64,000 bases of DNA from Elioraea thermophila (ex Habib et al. 2022) (GCF_003336755.1 NZ_QMDI01000002.1:1-64000), one strand, 5' to 3'; shown: positions 13,892 through 23,679, counted from the stretch's first letter. Numbers and translations: made by a program. The notes: generated by a model from the letters alone, not told the origin.

Positions 13892-14416
13892 ATGAGCGTT
13901 GAACCCGAGCGCGTGGTGGACGAGATCCTCGCCGCCGCCGGCGGCCGGCTGGTCAGCCGCATTCGCCTGCAGAAAATCGCCTATCTGCTGGATCAGCTCG
14001 GCGCGAGGAGCGGCTTCCGGTATGTGTATCATCACTACGGGCCATATTCGCGCGACCTCGACGCGGCGATCTTCGACGCCGAGGCCTTCGGCCTGGTGGA
14101 AGAGACATACGAGCATCGCCGGCTCGACGGGGCGCGATACAGCGTATTTGCGCGCAGGGCTGATACGGAGCCGACGGCATTCTCCTATCTCAGCGACGAA
14201 CGGCTAAGGGATGTCGTCAAGCGTCTCGCCGGGGTGAATGCGACCGTCCTCGAACTCGCCGCAACGGCGCATTGGCTGGTGGCGAGCGAGAGAGTGCCGG
14301 ATTGGAAGGCCGAGATCATTCGTCGAAAGGGATCCAAGGCCAGGGAGGACCGGCTTGCGGAAGCCTTGGGGATTCTTCGCGAGCTCGGGCTTCCGCCTGC
14401 CGCAGCGCAGGCCTGA
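13892..14416 (+). CDS. YwgA/SocA-like (Panacea-type) small protein
   Basis: A 174-residue protein. ATG 13892 is preferred over the upstream GTG (13877) because GGGAGG lies about 6 nt before it. The N-terminal RLQKIAYLLDQLGA and the following HHYGPYSRDLDAAI resemble the LQK-YL...YGPYS signature of the YwgA/SocA/Panacea fold, known from antitoxin-like and prophage proteins. The rest is helical and charged with no catalytic motif. It follows the broken HD gene, whose homologues are paired with YwgA elsewhere, so the two probably worked as a unit. Biochemical function is unknown. Membership of the defence island is by position only. Confidence 0.55.
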   Translation: MSVEPERVVDEILAAAGGRLVSRIRLQKIAYLLDQLGARSGFRYVYHHYGPYSRDLDAAIFDAEAFGLVEETYEHRRLDGARYSVFARRADTEPTAFSYLSDERLRDVVKRLAGVNATVLELAATAHWLVASERVPDWKAEIIRRKGSKAREDRLAEALGILRELGLPPAAAQA

Positions 14417-14446
14417 CCAGCCCTCGGGTTCCTTCCCGGCCATGCC

Positions 14447-15235
14447 ATGATCGAGGCGCCACAAGGCTTCGTGGTTGCCGAGGAGTGCCGCAAGGCGGCC
14501 TGGCAGAACGGCTACCGCCGCGCGCTCGGGCAGCAGGATGGCTGGGCGCGCTACGGTTCGACCACGGCGCGGGGCGACATCCACCTCGCCGCCGCAGGGG
14601 CGGGCGGACCGTGGTATCTCGCCTTGGAGCATCCCGGCGTCATCGCAGAACTCGGCCTGCCGCCGGCCGACATGCCCGGTCCCGGCCGCGCCCGCTTCGC
14701 CTTCGCCACGCTGGGGGAGCTGTACCGGGTTCTGCCGCGCGTCTACGCACTGGCCGTCAGCCTGCCGGATGGCCCGTTGCAGACCTTCCTGGAAAAGACG
14801 CGCGAGCTTCCCCGCACGACCGAGGCCGAACGGCTCGTCGTTCAGCGCGTCGGGCAGGACGTCTTCCGCGAAGGGCTGATGGCCTACTGGGGCGGGCGCT
14901 GCCCCTTGACCGGCATCACCGAGCCTGGGCTGCTTCGCGCCTCCCACATCAAACCGTGGGCACGCTGCGAGAGCGACGCGGAACGACTGGACGTGCACAA
15001 TGGGTTACTTCTCTCGGCGCTGTGGGACGCCGCCTTCGACGCGGGCCTCGTGACCTTCGAGGACGACGGCATGCCCCTTTTCGCTCCGGGCTTGAGCGCC
15101 GAGGCGCGGGCTGCCCTCCGCTGGAGTGCCCCCTTGCGCTTGACTGCACAGCATCGCGAGCAGTTGGCGTGGCACAGAAAGAACGTGTTCGACGTGCCGG
15201 CGAAGGCACCGGGCCAAGCCTCGCGAGGTGTTTGA
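14447..15235 (+). CDS. HNH endonuclease (HNH_2 type)
   Basis: A 262-residue protein whose C-terminal half carries an HNH_2-like nuclease core: GRCPLTGI near residue 149, SHIKPWARC near 167 and HNGLLLSALWDAAFD near 184. This arrangement (CPLTG, ASHIKPW, NGLLL) is common in stand-alone restriction nucleases. The N-terminal 120 residues have no recognisable domain and may recognise the target. It starts 30 nt after the YwgA-like gene. It could supply the DNA-cutting activity that is not visible in the upstream helicase-methylase trio, or be an independent restriction gene in the same island. Confidence 0.75.
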   Translation: MIEAPQGFVVAEECRKAAWQNGYRRALGQQDGWARYGSTTARGDIHLAAAGAGGPWYLALEHPGVIAELGLPPADMPGPGRARFAFATLGELYRVLPRVYALAVSLPDGPLQTFLEKTRELPRTTEAERLVVQRVGQDVFREGLMAYWGGRCPLTGITEPGLLRASHIKPWARCESDAERLDVHNGLLLSALWDAAFDAGLVTFEDDGMPLFAPGLSAEARAALRWSAPLRLTAQHREQLAWHRKNVFDVPAKAPGQASRGV

Positions 15236-15259
15236 GCCGGGATCCTTGCGGCATCTCGA

Positions 15260-16075
15260 ATCCGTAAGCGTTTTTTCTTGGCCCTGCCGGGTTCGTGGTT
15301 GGTGTTTTGGTTCCAGCGCATGAGTTCGTGGATTTTGCGGTTTGGCCAGCCTTGTGCGAGGCGTGATAGGACGTTCGTGAGGTTAGCGTTGTGGGTCGAC
15401 GTGGTTGAGCTTGCAGGTCTCTATCGGAGAGGCGATGGCGGCTCAGGCTTGCGCGCTTTCTTCGCATCCGGCGAGGAAGGCGTTCTTGCGGCCGAGGGCG
15501 ATGGGTCGGATGGCGCGTTCGACGGTGTTGGTGTCTCCCCGGGAGGACCCTCCCTCCGGTCGGACCTCTCCCCTGGAGGACCACTCGCTTCGCTCGGGTC
15601 TTCATCTCGATGCGGCCGTCGTCGAGGAAGCGGCGCAGGCCGTCTTCGTGGGTGAGCATGGAGCGCAAGGCGTCGGCGAGCATGCTGTTCCGGGACAGCC
15701 GCGGGACGGTCTGGGTGAGCCAGGCGAACAGGTCGTCGACGAGGGGTTTGCTTCGTCGTTGTCGGACGGCGCGTCGCCGATCCGGGGATAGGCCGCGGAT
15801 CTCGTTCTCGATGGCGTAGAGGGCGGCGATCCGCTGCAAGGTTTGTTTTGGGCGAGCGGGGCGGTGCCGCTTTCGGCGAAGCCGTAGAACTTACGTCGCG
15901 CGTGGCTCCAGCAGGAGGCGAGGATCGGGGCGGGGTCTGTCTTGCCGGTGCTGTCCCTTGCCGCCTTCGCGAGTGCTTCGTAGGCTTCGTAGTCGTCGTA
16001 CTGTGTGCCGTCTTGGACGCGGCAGAAATTGGCGGTGGCGTAGCTTCCTGGCTGTTTCAGAAACCTGCGACCGGC
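15260..16075 (-). pseudogene. IS66-family transposase remnant
   Basis: Read on the minus strand, the fragments line up with the C-terminal half of an IS66 transposase. In order they are VQDGTQYDDYEAYEAL, CWSHARRKFYGFAESG, RIAALYAIENEIRG, RSKPLVDDLFAWL, RFLDDGRIEM, then NTVERAIRPIALGRKNAFL, ETCKLNHVDPQ and NLTNVLSRLA...IHELMRW. The reading frame is broken several times, including by the 67-bp doublet at 15534-15600. The N-terminal half is missing. It separates the island's HNH gene from tRNA-Ser. No inverted terminal repeats were identified. Confidence 0.8.
15534..15600. repeat. 67-bp REP-like doublet inserted in the IS66 remnant
   Basis: Two direct copies of about 33 bp, each starting TCTCCCC(G/T)GGAGGACC, sit head to tail and match the single copy at 458-490. 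Removing the 67 bp joins the two sides into an uninterrupted IS66 frame, reading DDGRIEMNTNTVERAIRP on the minus strand. They are therefore an insertion that frameshifted the transposase (67 is not a multiple of 3). The exact boundary could shift by a base or two. Confidence 0.7.
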
Positions 16076-16139
16076 GTCAGGGCGCCGGCAGAAGAGACCA
16101 TGGCAGTGGTGAGGAGAGCACGAGGACGCCGCTTGCCGA

Positions 16140-16327
16140 GGGGGCGCTGTTTGCCGGGCAAGGCTGGTTCCATCCGCTCGAGGAGAGCGTGCGGGAACGG
16201 ATTTGCGGTTTGCTCGAGGAACCGGTCAAGGAGGAGCTGGCCTCAGCGCTGGGGCAGGGTCGTTATGGACGCGGCGGGGCTGCGGGTAGGCGCGGCTATC
16301 GGCACAAGCATCGCAGGCGCCGGCTGA
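16140..16327 (+). pseudogene. IS256/mutator-type transposase fragment
   Basis: A + strand fragment reads ESVRERICGLLEEPVKEEL, ASALGQGRYGRGG and GYRHKHRRRRLN. This corresponds to the N-terminal part of IS256-family transposases (pattern: VRxFxxxLLExELxxALGxxRYER...GYRHGxRxRxL). The typical downstream part and catalytic DDE domain are missing. It lies between the IS66 remnant and tRNA-Ser, adding to the insertion-rich right edge of the island. Confidence 0.6.
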
Positions 16328-16391
16328 ATCGCGCGTGTTCTCCGCGACGCTTCGGTGATGCGGGCGCACGAGGAGGGCCTCGGCCGAGGGG

Positions 16392-16479
16392 TGGCGGAGG
16401 GGGTGGGATTCGAACCCACGGGGCCGGGAGGCCCTCCGGTTTTCAAGACCGGCGCATTCGACCGCTCTGCCACCCCTCC
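16392..16479 (-). tRNA. tRNA-Ser (anticodon TGA)
   Basis: The minus strand gives an 88-nt tRNA: acceptor GGAGGGG pairs with CCCCTCC, followed by discriminator G and an encoded CCA. The anticodon loop CTTGAAA has anticodon TGA (Ser). A long variable arm (GAGGGCCTCCCGGCCCC) is typical of tRNA-Ser, and the T arm is GTGGGTTCGAATCCCAC. Transposase remnants sit on its left side, as often seen where islands enter at tRNA genes. Confidence 0.95.
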
Positions 16480-16579
16480 GCGACCATGCGCCTGAAGGGA
16501 ACGGATCGGCGCCGACCAATCAACCCCCCGCTGCCCGCCGCGCTGGACGAAACGCGCCGCGACCCGCTAGCACAACGTC

Positions 16580-17623
16580 GTGATCAGCACGCCCCTCTGC
16601 CGCTTTCGGCCTGGCACCAGTTTCAGGGCAGCGACCGTGGCCGGCGTGCTCGCCTCCGGCCTGCTGGCCACCCCATGCTTCGGCAACGAGCGCGACCCGA
16701 TCAGCAATCTCACCATCACCTACGAAAATGACCAGTTCGGCGGCCGCGATCGTTACTACACCACCGGCTGGCAGGTGGCCTGGCGCGCCACCTCGCCGGT
16801 GCTGACCGACCTTCTCGCTCAGGCCTCACCCTTCGTCGGTCTGTGGTTGCCAGCCGGCGGGCTGGTCCGTTGGGGGTTCGGCCTCGGCCAGAACATCTAC
16901 ACGCCCGAGGACACGAGGTCCCGCTTTCCGCCACTCACCGATCGCCCTTACGCCGGCTGGCTCTACGGTTCCGCCGCCATTTCGGCCGTGACCGAAACGA
17001 GCCTCGCCCTTGTCGAACTTCAGCTCGGCGTGGTGGGGCCTTCCGCCCTCGGCGAGCAGGTGCAGAACAACGTCCATCGCCTGCTGCGGATCGACCGCTC
17101 CGCCGGCTGGGCGACGCAACTCAAGGACGAACCGGGGGTGAACCTGATCCTGAACCGCCAGTGGCGGTTCTCCTCCCCGCTGAAGGCGACGATCGTGAAC
17201 AGCCTCGGCTGGAGCATCATGCCGAGTGTGGCGGTCAGCCTCGGCAACGTGCAGACATGGGCAGCGACCGGCGTCATCGTCAAATTCGGCTCCAAGGTCG
17301 ATGCCGATTTCGGCCCGCAACGCCTTCGCCCCGCCGCGGTCGGCTCCGCCTTCTTCCGCCACGACGGCGCGTGGGGCTGGTACGTGCTCGCCGGCGTCGA
17401 AGCGCGCGCCATCGCGCACGACATCTTCCTCGACGGCAACACTTGGCGCGACAGCCGGAGCGTGAACAAAAAGTACGTCGTCGGCGATGGCATCCTCGGT
17501 GCGGTGTTGATCATGCCGCAGGCGCGGCTGACCTACACCCACACGTTCCGCAGCCAGGAATTCGACGGGCAGAACAACCGCATGGTGCAGTTCGGCTCGA
17601 TCAGCCTGTCCGTGCCGTTCTGA
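16580..17623 (+). CDS. LpxR-like outer-membrane lipid A deacylase
   Basis: A 347-residue protein with a GTG start and an N-terminal signal sequence (AATVAGVLASGLLATPCFG). The mature part opens with DPISNLTITYENDQFGGRDRYYTTGWQVAWR, followed by GFGLGQNIYTPED and LTDRPYAGWLYGS. These are hallmark stretches of the LpxR (DUF2219) family, 12-stranded barrels that remove the 3' acyloxyacyl group of lipid A. Alternating polar and hydrophobic strands continue to the end, which finishes SISLSVPF, an outer-membrane-type C-terminus with terminal Phe. It is a single gene between the tRNA and the 5'-nucleotidase. Activity in this organism is inferred. Confidence 0.85.
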   Translation: MISTPLCRFRPGTSFRAATVAGVLASGLLATPCFGNERDPISNLTITYENDQFGGRDRYYTTGWQVAWRATSPVLTDLLAQASPFVGLWLPAGGLVRWGFGLGQNIYTPEDTRSRFPPLTDRPYAGWLYGSAAISAVTETSLALVELQLGVVGPSALGEQVQNNVHRLLRIDRSAGWATQLKDEPGVNLILNRQWRFSSPLKATIVNSLGWSIMPSVAVSLGNVQTWAATGVIVKFGSKVDADFGPQRLRPAAVGSAFFRHDGAWGWYVLAGVEARAIAHDIFLDGNTWRDSRSVNKKYVVGDGILGAVLIMPQARLTYTHTFRSQEFDGQNNRMVQFGSISLSVPF

Positions 17624-17699
17624 GCCTTCGCACCGTCATCGTCTTGCGGCTGACAAGGGCGCGCCGTCGCGCTAGCGCTTGGGCATTCTTCGGGAGCGA

Positions 17700-19319
17700 A
17701 TGATGCGTCTCAGCCGACGTCGCCTTCTGGCCTCCGCCGCGGCAACCTTCGCCGCACCCGCCGTTCTGCGCGCGCAGGCACCGCTTCGGCTCACCATCCT
17801 GCACACCAACGACGTCCACGCACGCCACGAGCCGACCAATCGCTTCGGCGCCGCCTGTCGGGCGGAGGAGCAGGCACCTGGCAGCTGCTTCGGCGGCTCC
17901 GCCCGCCTTGCCGCTGCGCTCGCGGCGGAACGATCCGCCGCCGAACGCGAGGGGCGCACGGTCCTGGTGCTCGACGCGGGCGACCAATTCATGGGCAGTC
18001 TGTTCTACACGCACTGGCGCGGGCTGGCCGAACTCGAGGTGATGAACGCCATCGGCTACGACGCGATGGCGGTCGGCAACCACGAGTTCGACAATGGCCC
18101 TCCTGTGCTCGGCCGCTTCGTGCGCGGCGCCCGCTTCGCCGTGCTTTCCGCCAACATCGACGCTTCCGCCGAACCCGAGCTCGCCGACCGGATCGCCCCT
18201 TTTGTCGTGCTTGAACGCGGTGGCGCGAAGATCGGCATCGTCGGCCTCACCACGGAGAACACGCCGCGGATCTCCTCTCCCGGCCCGCGCGTGCGGTTCC
18301 TCCCGGATGCCGAAGCCCTCGCCGCCGCCTCCCGTTCCGCCCGCGACCAGGGCGTCTCCGTCATCATCGCGCTCACCCATGTCGGGCTGCGCCGCGACGT
18401 CGAGCTCGCGCGTGCCGTGCCAGGCCTGTCCGCCATCGTCGGCGGGCACAGCCACACGCTGCTCTCCAACACCGCGCAGGGCGCCTTCGCCCGCTACCCG
18501 CTGCCGGAACAGGGGGCTTCCGGCTTCGCCATCCCCATCGTCCAGGCGGGAGCGAACAACCGCTACTACGGTCGGCTCGACCTCGATCTCGACGCCGCGG
18601 GCCGGGTGCTCGAAGCGCGCGGCGATGCGCGGGAGCTTGGCTTCGCCGACCCGCGCGACCCCGCGGTGGAGGCGATCGTCGCTCGCCTCGCCGAGCCACT
18701 TGTCGCCTTGCGCGCGCGCGTGATCGGGTCGACCACGGAGGCACTGTCCAACGCGCTCTGCCGGCGCACGGAGTGCGCGATCGGCAACCTGATCGCGGAG
18801 GCGATGCTCGAGGCAGGGCGCCCGGCCGGGGCGGAGATCGCGCTGCAGAACGGCGGCGGCATCCGCGCCGGCTTCCCGGCCGGGTCGGTCACCTGGGGCG
18901 ACCTGCTCACCGTGCTGCCCTTCTCCAACACCTTGGCGACGCTGAAGCTGCGCGGAGCCGACATCCGCGCCGCACTTGAGAATGGCCTCTCAGCCTTCGA
19001 GCAGGGAGCGGGGCGTTTTCCGCAGGTCGCCGGGCTGCGCTTCACTTGGCGCCCGAACGCTCCTGTCGGTTCGCGGCTCGTTTCCGTCTCCGTCCGCCAG
19101 CCGGATGGCTCCTATGCCCCGCTCGACGACGATCGCGTCTACGGTGTCGTCACCAACAACTTCCTCCGTCAGGGCGGGGATGCCTACACGGTGCTGCGAG
19201 ACCGGGCGATCGACCCCTACGACTCGGGGCCCAATCTCGAGGACGTGATGGAGGCGTTCTTCGCCCGCCGCAGCCCGCTCAGCCCTTTGCTCGACGGGCG
19301 CATCGCCGAAGCGCCCTGA
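17700..19319 (+). CDS. Periplasmic 5'-nucleotidase / metallophosphatase
   Basis: About 539 residues from ATG 17700 (or 17703). The start carries a Tat-like leader, SRRRLLASAAATFAAPAVL. The N-terminal metallophosphoesterase domain shows TILHTNDVHARHEP, LDAGDQFMGS, VGNHEFDNG, ALTHVGL and GGHSHTLL, which together supply the two-metal ligands. The C-terminal 5'-nucleotidase domain has NLIAEAMLEAG, ALQNGGGIRAGF and LTVLPFSNTLATL. It probably hydrolyses nucleotides or UDP-sugars exported to the periplasm. The AT/UshA-like domain order is complete and unbroken. It lies just downstream of the LpxR-like gene and converges on lexA. Confidence 0.88.
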   Translation: MMRLSRRRLLASAAATFAAPAVLRAQAPLRLTILHTNDVHARHEPTNRFGAACRAEEQAPGSCFGGSARLAAALAAERSAAEREGRTVLVLDAGDQFMGSLFYTHWRGLAELEVMNAIGYDAMAVGNHEFDNGPPVLGRFVRGARFAVLSANIDASAEPELADRIAPFVVLERGGAKIGIVGLTTENTPRISSPGPRVRFLPDAEALAAASRSARDQGVSVIIALTHVGLRRDVELARAVPGLSAIVGGHSHTLLSNTAQGAFARYPLPEQGASGFAIPIVQAGANNRYYGRLDLDLDAAGRVLEARGDARELGFADPRDPAVEAIVARLAEPLVALRARVIGSTTEALSNALCRRTECAIGNLIAEAMLEAGRPAGAEIALQNGGGIRAGFPAGSVTWGDLLTVLPFSNTLATLKLRGADIRAALENGLSAFEQGAGRFPQVAGLRFTWRPNAPVGSRLVSVSVRQPDGSYAPLDDDRVYGVVTNNFLRQGGDAYTVLRDRAIDPYDSGPNLEDVMEAFFARRSPLSPLLDGRIAEAP

Positions 19320-19343
19320 CGCCACGCCGCGAGGGGCGTGCGG

Positions 19344-20048
19344 TCAATAGCGGCGGTACAGCGCCACCAGCCGGCCCTGGATCTTCACCCGATCGGGCCC
19401 GAAGATGCGCGTCTCGTAGCGCGGATTGGCGGGTTCGAGCGCGATCGAGTTGCCGCGGCGGCGAAGGCGCTTCAGCGTGACCTCCGTGTCGTCGATCAGC
19501 GCGACCACGATGGCGCCCGTCTCGGCGGTGTCGCAGCGGCGGATGATGGCGGTGTCGCCGTCCAGGATGCCGGCCTCCACCATCGAGTCGCCCGCCACCT
19601 CGAGGGCGTAATGTTCGCCGTCCGAACCGAGCAGGGCGACGGGGACCTCGATCACGTTGCCGACATCCCGCAACGCCTCGATCGGCACGCCGGCCGCGAT
19701 GCGGCCGAGCATCGGCAGTTCGACCGCGCCCGCCTCGGCCGCCGACCGCGCCCCGGCGAGCTTGGCACCGAAATTGCCGCGGATGACGTTCGGCGCAAAG
19801 GCCGCCGCTGCCTCGCGTCCGCGCGCCGAGGCGCTTTCCGGCAGACGCAGCACCTCGAGCGCGCGCGCCCGGTGCGCCCGGCGGGCGAGGAAGCCCCGTT
19901 CCTCGAGCGCGGTGATCAGGCGATGCACGCCGGACTTCGAGCGCAGACCGAGGTGCGCCTTCATCTCCTCGAAGGACGGCGAAAACCCCGTCTCGCGCAG
20001 ATGGCGCTCGATGAACATCAGCAACTCGTGCTGCTTGCGCGTGAGCAT
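19344..20048 (-). CDS. lexA: LexA repressor
   Basis: A 234-residue SOS repressor. The ATG at 20048 is chosen because the protein then begins [17 protein letters not shown], the standard LexA start; the longer frame has no such homology. The winged-helix part ([22 protein letters not shown]) is followed by the self-cleavage region [12 protein letters not shown]. The S24 protease dyad is Ser in [11 protein letters not shown] and Lys in DTEVTLKRL. It is the last gene of the trpGDC-moaC-moeA-lexA run but is separated from moeA by about 100 nt holding a LexA-box-like site, so it should have its own autoregulated promoter. Confidence 0.95.
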   Translation of the reverse strand: MLTRKQHELLMFIERHLRETGFSPSFEEMKAHLGLRSKSGVHRLITALEERGFLARRAHRARALEVLRLPESASARGREAAAAFAPNVIRGNFGAKLAGARSAAEAGAVELPMLGRIAAGVPIEALRDVGNVIEVPVALLGSDGEHYALEVAGDSMVEAGILDGDTAIIRRCDTAETGAIVVALIDDTEVTLKRLRRRGNSIALEPANPRYETRIFGPDRVKIQGRLVALYRRY

Positions 20049-20077
20049 GGCCCCCGAACCCCTCGCGGTCGCCGCGT

Positions 20078-20092
20078 GAACAAACCGGCAAC
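20078..20092 (-). promoter_or_regulatory. Putative LexA (SOS) box upstream of lexA
   Basis: The minus strand reads GTTG-N7-GTTC (GTTGCCGGTTTGTTC), one mismatch from the alphaproteobacterial LexA box GTTC-N7-GTTC. It lies about 30 nt upstream of the lexA ATG, the expected place for autoregulation. Only one site was seen by eye. Confidence 0.5.
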
Positions 20093-20151
20093 GCTGTTCT
20101 AGGTTCGTCCGCCGCGTCGGAGCAAGAGGCTTCGCGCGACGCGGGCGATTT

Positions 20152-21360
20152 TCAGTACCCTCGCAGGCCGAGCCGCAGGATGGGCACCGGCTCGCCCGCA
20201 CGCACCGGGGGGGCGTGCGGCGGGCGCAGGATCAGCGCCTCGGCCTCGGCGAAGATTCGCATCTGCGAACTGTCCTGGGCGGGGAAGGGGGTGGCGATCC
20301 ACGCCCCGTCGCCATCGCGTTCAAGCCGCGCCCGCAAATGGTCCGCCCGCAGATCGTTCGCCGGCAGGTCCGCACCAGCCCGCGCAAACTCCGGGGCAGG
20401 GGGTTCGCCGGGAAGGCCCGACAGGCGGTCGAGGGCAGGGGCGAGGAACAGGAGGCCGCACACCAGGGCGGAGACCGGGTTGCCGGGCAGCCCGAGCAGG
20501 GGCGTGCCGCGCACATGGCCGAACAGGAACGGCTTTCCCGGACGCATCGCGATCTTCCAAAAGGCAAGTTCCAGCCCCTCGGGCTGAAGCGAGGCCTGGA
20601 TCAGGTCGTGCGCGCCGACCGAGGCGCCGCCGGAGGTGACGATGAGGTCGGCGCCGTGCGGCGCGCGAACCAGGCGCGCGATCGCGTCCATGTCATCGGG
20701 AGCGATGCCGAGATCGATCGGCTCCGCACCACAGGCACGCACCAGTGCCGCCAGCGCGAGCGCGTTCGACGACACGATTCCGCCCTCGGGGATCGGGTCG
20801 CCGGGGCGCGCCACCTCGTCCCCGGTGGAGAGGATGGCCACACGGGGGCGGCGATGCACGCGCAGCCAGGGCCGATCCGCCGCGGCGGCGAGCCCGACGT
20901 CGCGCACGGTGAGCCGCCGCGGGGCGCGCAGCAGAACCGTTCCGGCGGCGAAGTCGCCACCGCGGCGACGGATGTGCCGGCCCGACGCCGCCGTCACGCG
21001 CACCTCCACCGCCGTCTCGCCGAGGTCGGTGTCCTCCTGGATCACCACCGAATCCGCGCCGTCGGGGATGACGCTGCCGGTGAAGACGCGCACCGCCTCG
21101 CCGGGACCGATCCGGCCCGCGAACGGATGCCCCGCCGGCGCCGAACCCACCACGCGCAGCCGGCAGGGTGGGAGCGTGCAATCCGCCGCCCGCACCGCGT
21201 AGCCATCCATCGACGACACGTCGGCCGGGGGCTTGTCATGTCGGGCCGTGACGTCCTCCGCCAGCACCCGGCCCCACGCCTCGGCAAGGCTCACCCACTC
21301 CGTGCCGACCGGGGACAGCGCGGCGAGGATCCGCGCCCGCGCCTCCTCGACGGAGAGCAT
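20152..21360 (-). CDS. moeA: Molybdopterin molybdenumtransferase
   Basis: A 402-residue MoeA. The start [13 protein letters not shown], then [12 protein letters not shown], the [15 protein letters not shown] block, STGDEV and [12 protein letters not shown], and the C-terminal [11 protein letters not shown] are all characteristic MoeA sequences. It inserts molybdate into adenylylated molybdopterin to make molybdenum cofactor. Its ATG shares one base with the moaC stop (TGATG), so the two are translationally coupled. moaC-moeA between trpC and lexA is a widespread alphaproteobacterial arrangement. Confidence 0.94.
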   Translation of the reverse strand: MLSVEEARARILAALSPVGTEWVSLAEAWGRVLAEDVTARHDKPPADVSSMDGYAVRAADCTLPPCRLRVVGSAPAGHPFAGRIGPGEAVRVFTGSVIPDGADSVVIQEDTDLGETAVEVRVTAASGRHIRRRGGDFAAGTVLLRAPRRLTVRDVGLAAAADRPWLRVHRRPRVAILSTGDEVARPGDPIPEGGIVSSNALALAALVRACGAEPIDLGIAPDDMDAIARLVRAPHGADLIVTSGGASVGAHDLIQASLQPEGLELAFWKIAMRPGKPFLFGHVRGTPLLGLPGNPVSALVCGLLFLAPALDRLSGLPGEPPAPEFARAGADLPANDLRADHLRARLERDGDGAWIATPFPAQDSSQMRIFAEAEALILRPPHAPPVRAGEPVPILRLGLRGY

Positions 21361-21842
21361 CACGCCGCCTCGAAGGTGCCGGACTTGCCGCCCGACTTGT
21401 GCACGAGCCGAACGGCCTCGATGCGCATGCCGCGATCGATCGCCTTCGCCATGTCGTAGAGGGTGAGGGCGGCGACCGAGACGGCGGTCAGCGCCTCCAT
21501 CTCCACCCCCGTCGGGCCCGTGGTCTTCACGGTCGCCTCGATCTCCACCGCGTTCGACGCGGGATCGGGGGTGAGCGTGACCGAGACCGAAGCCAGTGGC
21601 AGCGGGTGGCAAAGGGGGACAAGATCGGCCGTGCGCTTCGCCGCCATGATGCCGGCGAGCTGCGCCACCGCGAGCGCATCGCCTTTCTTCAACGCGCGGG
21701 CGGCGATGGTCTCGAGTGTGGCGGGCTGCATCACCACCCGCCCGCGCGCCACCGCCACGCGTTCCGTCGCCGCCTTGGCGGAGACGTCCACCATCACCGC
21801 GTTGCCGGCCTCATCGAAATGGGTGAGGCGATCGTCGCTCAT
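21360..21842 (-). CDS. moaC: Cyclic pyranopterin monophosphate synthase
   Basis: 160 residues, full length for Moa[20 protein letters not shown], the [10 protein letters not shown] loop (Cys-His active region), and [19 protein letters not shown] with [11 protein letters not shown] and KSGGKSG are diagnostic. It converts the MoaA product to cyclic pyranopterin monophosphate early in molybdenum cofactor synthesis. It overlaps trpC by 4 nt (ATGA) upstream and moeA by 1 nt downstream. Confidence 0.95.
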   Translation of the reverse strand: MSDDRLTHFDEAGNAVMVDVSAKAATERVAVARGRVVMQPATLETIAARALKKGDALAVAQLAGIMAAKRTADLVPLCHPLPLASVSVTLTPDPASNAVEIEATVKTTGPTGVEMEALTAVSVAALTLYDMAKAIDRGMRIEAVRLVHKSGGKSGTFEAA

Positions 21843-22636
21843 GCGAGCAGGGCCCGGGTTGCCGCCGTCACGTCCTTCTGCCGCATCAGGCTCTCCCCCA
21901 CCAGGATCGCACGCGCCCCGGCGGCCGTCATCCGCGCCACATCGGCCGAGGTGGCGATTCCGCTCTCGGCGACGAGGAGACGATCGCCCGGCACGCGCGG
22001 CGCAAGGCGCTCGAAGGTGGCGAGGTCCGTGCGCAGCGTGCGGAGATCGCGGTTGTTGATGCCGAGCAACGTTCCGCCCAAAGCGAGGGCGCGGTCGAGC
22101 TCCGCCTCGTCGTGCACCTCGATCAGCACGTCCATCCCCCAACGCCGCGCCTCGGCCTCGAGCGAAGCAGCCTCGGCGTCCGAGAGCGCGGCCATGATCA
22201 AGAGCACGCAGTCCGCCCCCATGGCGCGCGCCTCCACCACTTGCCAGGGGTCGAGCAGGAAGTCCTTGCGCAACACGGGAAGCCCCACGGCGGCGCGGGC
22301 GGCGACGAGATGCTCGGGCGCGCCCTGGAAGAAGGGCCCATCCGTCAGCACGGAGAGGCAGGCGGCTCCACCGTCGGCATAGGCTCGGGCGAGGGCGGGC
22401 GGATCGAACTCGGGACGGATCAGCCCTGCCGAAGGCGAGGCCTTCTTGATCTCGGCGATCAGCCCGATGCCCCGCGCGGCCGCTGCGGCGTCGAGGGCGC
22501 GGGCGAAGCCGCGCGGCGGGTCGGCCGCGGCGGCGCGGCGTTCGAGCTCGGCGAGCGCGATGGTCTCCTTCCGCGCCGCGAGATCGGCTCGCGTGCGGGC
22601 GCAGATGCGGGCGAGCGCGTCCGGGATCTCGGTCAT
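21839..22636 (-). CDS. trpC: Indole-3-glycerol-phosphate synthase
   Basis: 265 residues. The TIM-barrel signature is clear: [20 protein letters not shown] (catalytic Lys in EIKKASPS), [33 protein letters not shown] and [12 protein letters not shown]. It closes the indole ring in tryptophan synthesis. It is a monofunctional enzyme with no TrpF fusion. It overlaps trpD and moaC by 4 nt each. Confidence 0.96.
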   Translation of the reverse strand: MTEIPDALARICARTRADLAARKETIALAELERRAAAADPPRGFARALDAAAAARGIGLIAEIKKASPSAGLIRPEFDPPALARAYADGGAACLSVLTDGPFFQGAPEHLVAARAAVGLPVLRKDFLLDPWQVVEARAMGADCVLLIMAALSDAEAASLEAEARRWGMDVLIEVHDEAELDRALALGGTLLGINNRDLRTLRTDLATFERLAPRVPGDRLLVAESGIATSADVARMTAAGARAILVGESLMRQKDVTAATRALLA

Positions 22637-23679
22637 GCCGCGGTCTCCGTGCCGGCGCGGGTGAGGGCGACGAGGCGATCGAGCGCCGCCTTGGCGCGGC
22701 CGGAATCGATCGCCTCCGCCGCCATCGCCGCACCCTCGCGCAAATCCTGCGCCCGCCCGGCGACGATCAGCGCGGCGGCGGCGTTCAGCACGACCGCGTC
22801 ACGATACGGCCCCGCAATGCCCGCGAGCACCGCCCGCAAGGCCTCGGCGTTCTCCGCCGCCTCGCCGCCCTTCAGCGCGGCGGGAAGGGAGATCGGCAGC
22901 CCGGCGTCCTGCGGGCGGACGACGAATTCGCGCACCCGCCCCTCGTGCCACTCGGCGACGTGGCTCTCCCCGGTCACCGTCAGTTCGTCGAGCCCGTCCG
23001 ACCCGTGCACCACCCAGGCGCGCTCGGCACCGAGCCGGCCCAGCGTCTCGGCCAGAGGCCTGACCCAGACGCGGGAAAAGACGCCGGTCAGCTGACGCCG
23101 CACCCGCGCGGGGTTGGCGATCGGGCCGAGCAGGTTGAACACCGTGCGGATGCCGAGTTCGACGCGCGGGCCGGCGACATGGCGCATCGCCACGTGATGC
23201 CGCGGCGCCATCAGGAAGGCGACCCCGATCTCGCGCAAGGCCTGCTCGAGCACGGGGAACGGGGCGTCGATCGCCACCCCGAGCGCGGCGAGCACGTCGG
23301 CCCCGCCCGAACGCGAGGAGATGGCGCGGTTGCCGTGCTTGGCCACCGGCACGCCGCAGCCGGCAACGACGAAGGCGACGGCGGTGGAGATGTTCAACGT
23401 GCCCTGCGCGTCGCCTCCGGTGCCGCAGACATCGATCGCGCCGGGAGGGGCCTCGATCGCGAGCATGCGCGCGCGCATCGCCCGCGCCGCGCCCACGATC
23501 TCCGCCACGGTCTCGCCGCGCAGCCGGAGCGCCATCAGCAGGGCGGCCATCTGTGCGGGGGTGGCTTCGCCGGCCATCAGCGTGTCGAAGGCGGCCTCGG
23601 CCTCCTCCTCGGTCAGGGTGGCGCCGTCGGCGAGACGGGCGATGACGGGCTTGAGCGAAGGCAAGGGAGCGGGGCTCAT
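22633..23679 (-). CDS. trpD: Anthranilate phosphoribosyltransferase
   Basis: 348 residues from ATG 23679, which overlaps the trpG stop by 4 nt. Glycosyltransferase family 3 motifs are intact: [17 protein letters not shown] (PRPP-binding glycine loop), [22 protein letters not shown], and [11 protein letters not shown] with the [10 protein letters not shown] stretch. It attaches phosphoribose to anthranilate. The longer upstream frame has no homology and is ignored. Confidence 0.96.
   Translation of the reverse strand: MSPAPLPSLKPVIARLADGATLTEEEAEAAFDTLMAGEATPAQMAALLMALRLRGETVAEIVGAARAMRARMLAIEAPPGAIDVCGTGGDAQGTLNISTAVAFVVAGCGVPVAKHGNRAISSRSGGADVLAALGVAIDAPFPVLEQALREIGVAFLMAPRHHVAMRHVAGPRVELGIRTVFNLLGPIANPARVRRQLTGVFSRVWVRPLAETLGRLGAERAWVVHGSDGLDELTVTGESHVAEWHEGRVREFVVRPQDAGLPISLPAALKGGEAAENAEALRAVLAGIAGPYRDAVVLNAAAALIVAGRAQDLREGAAMAAEAIDSGRAKAALDRLVALTRAGTETAA

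Noticed and set aside
15278-15791. + strand open frames over the IS66 remnant
   Set aside because: The minus strand of this stretch reads as IS66 transposase; the + frames have no homology.
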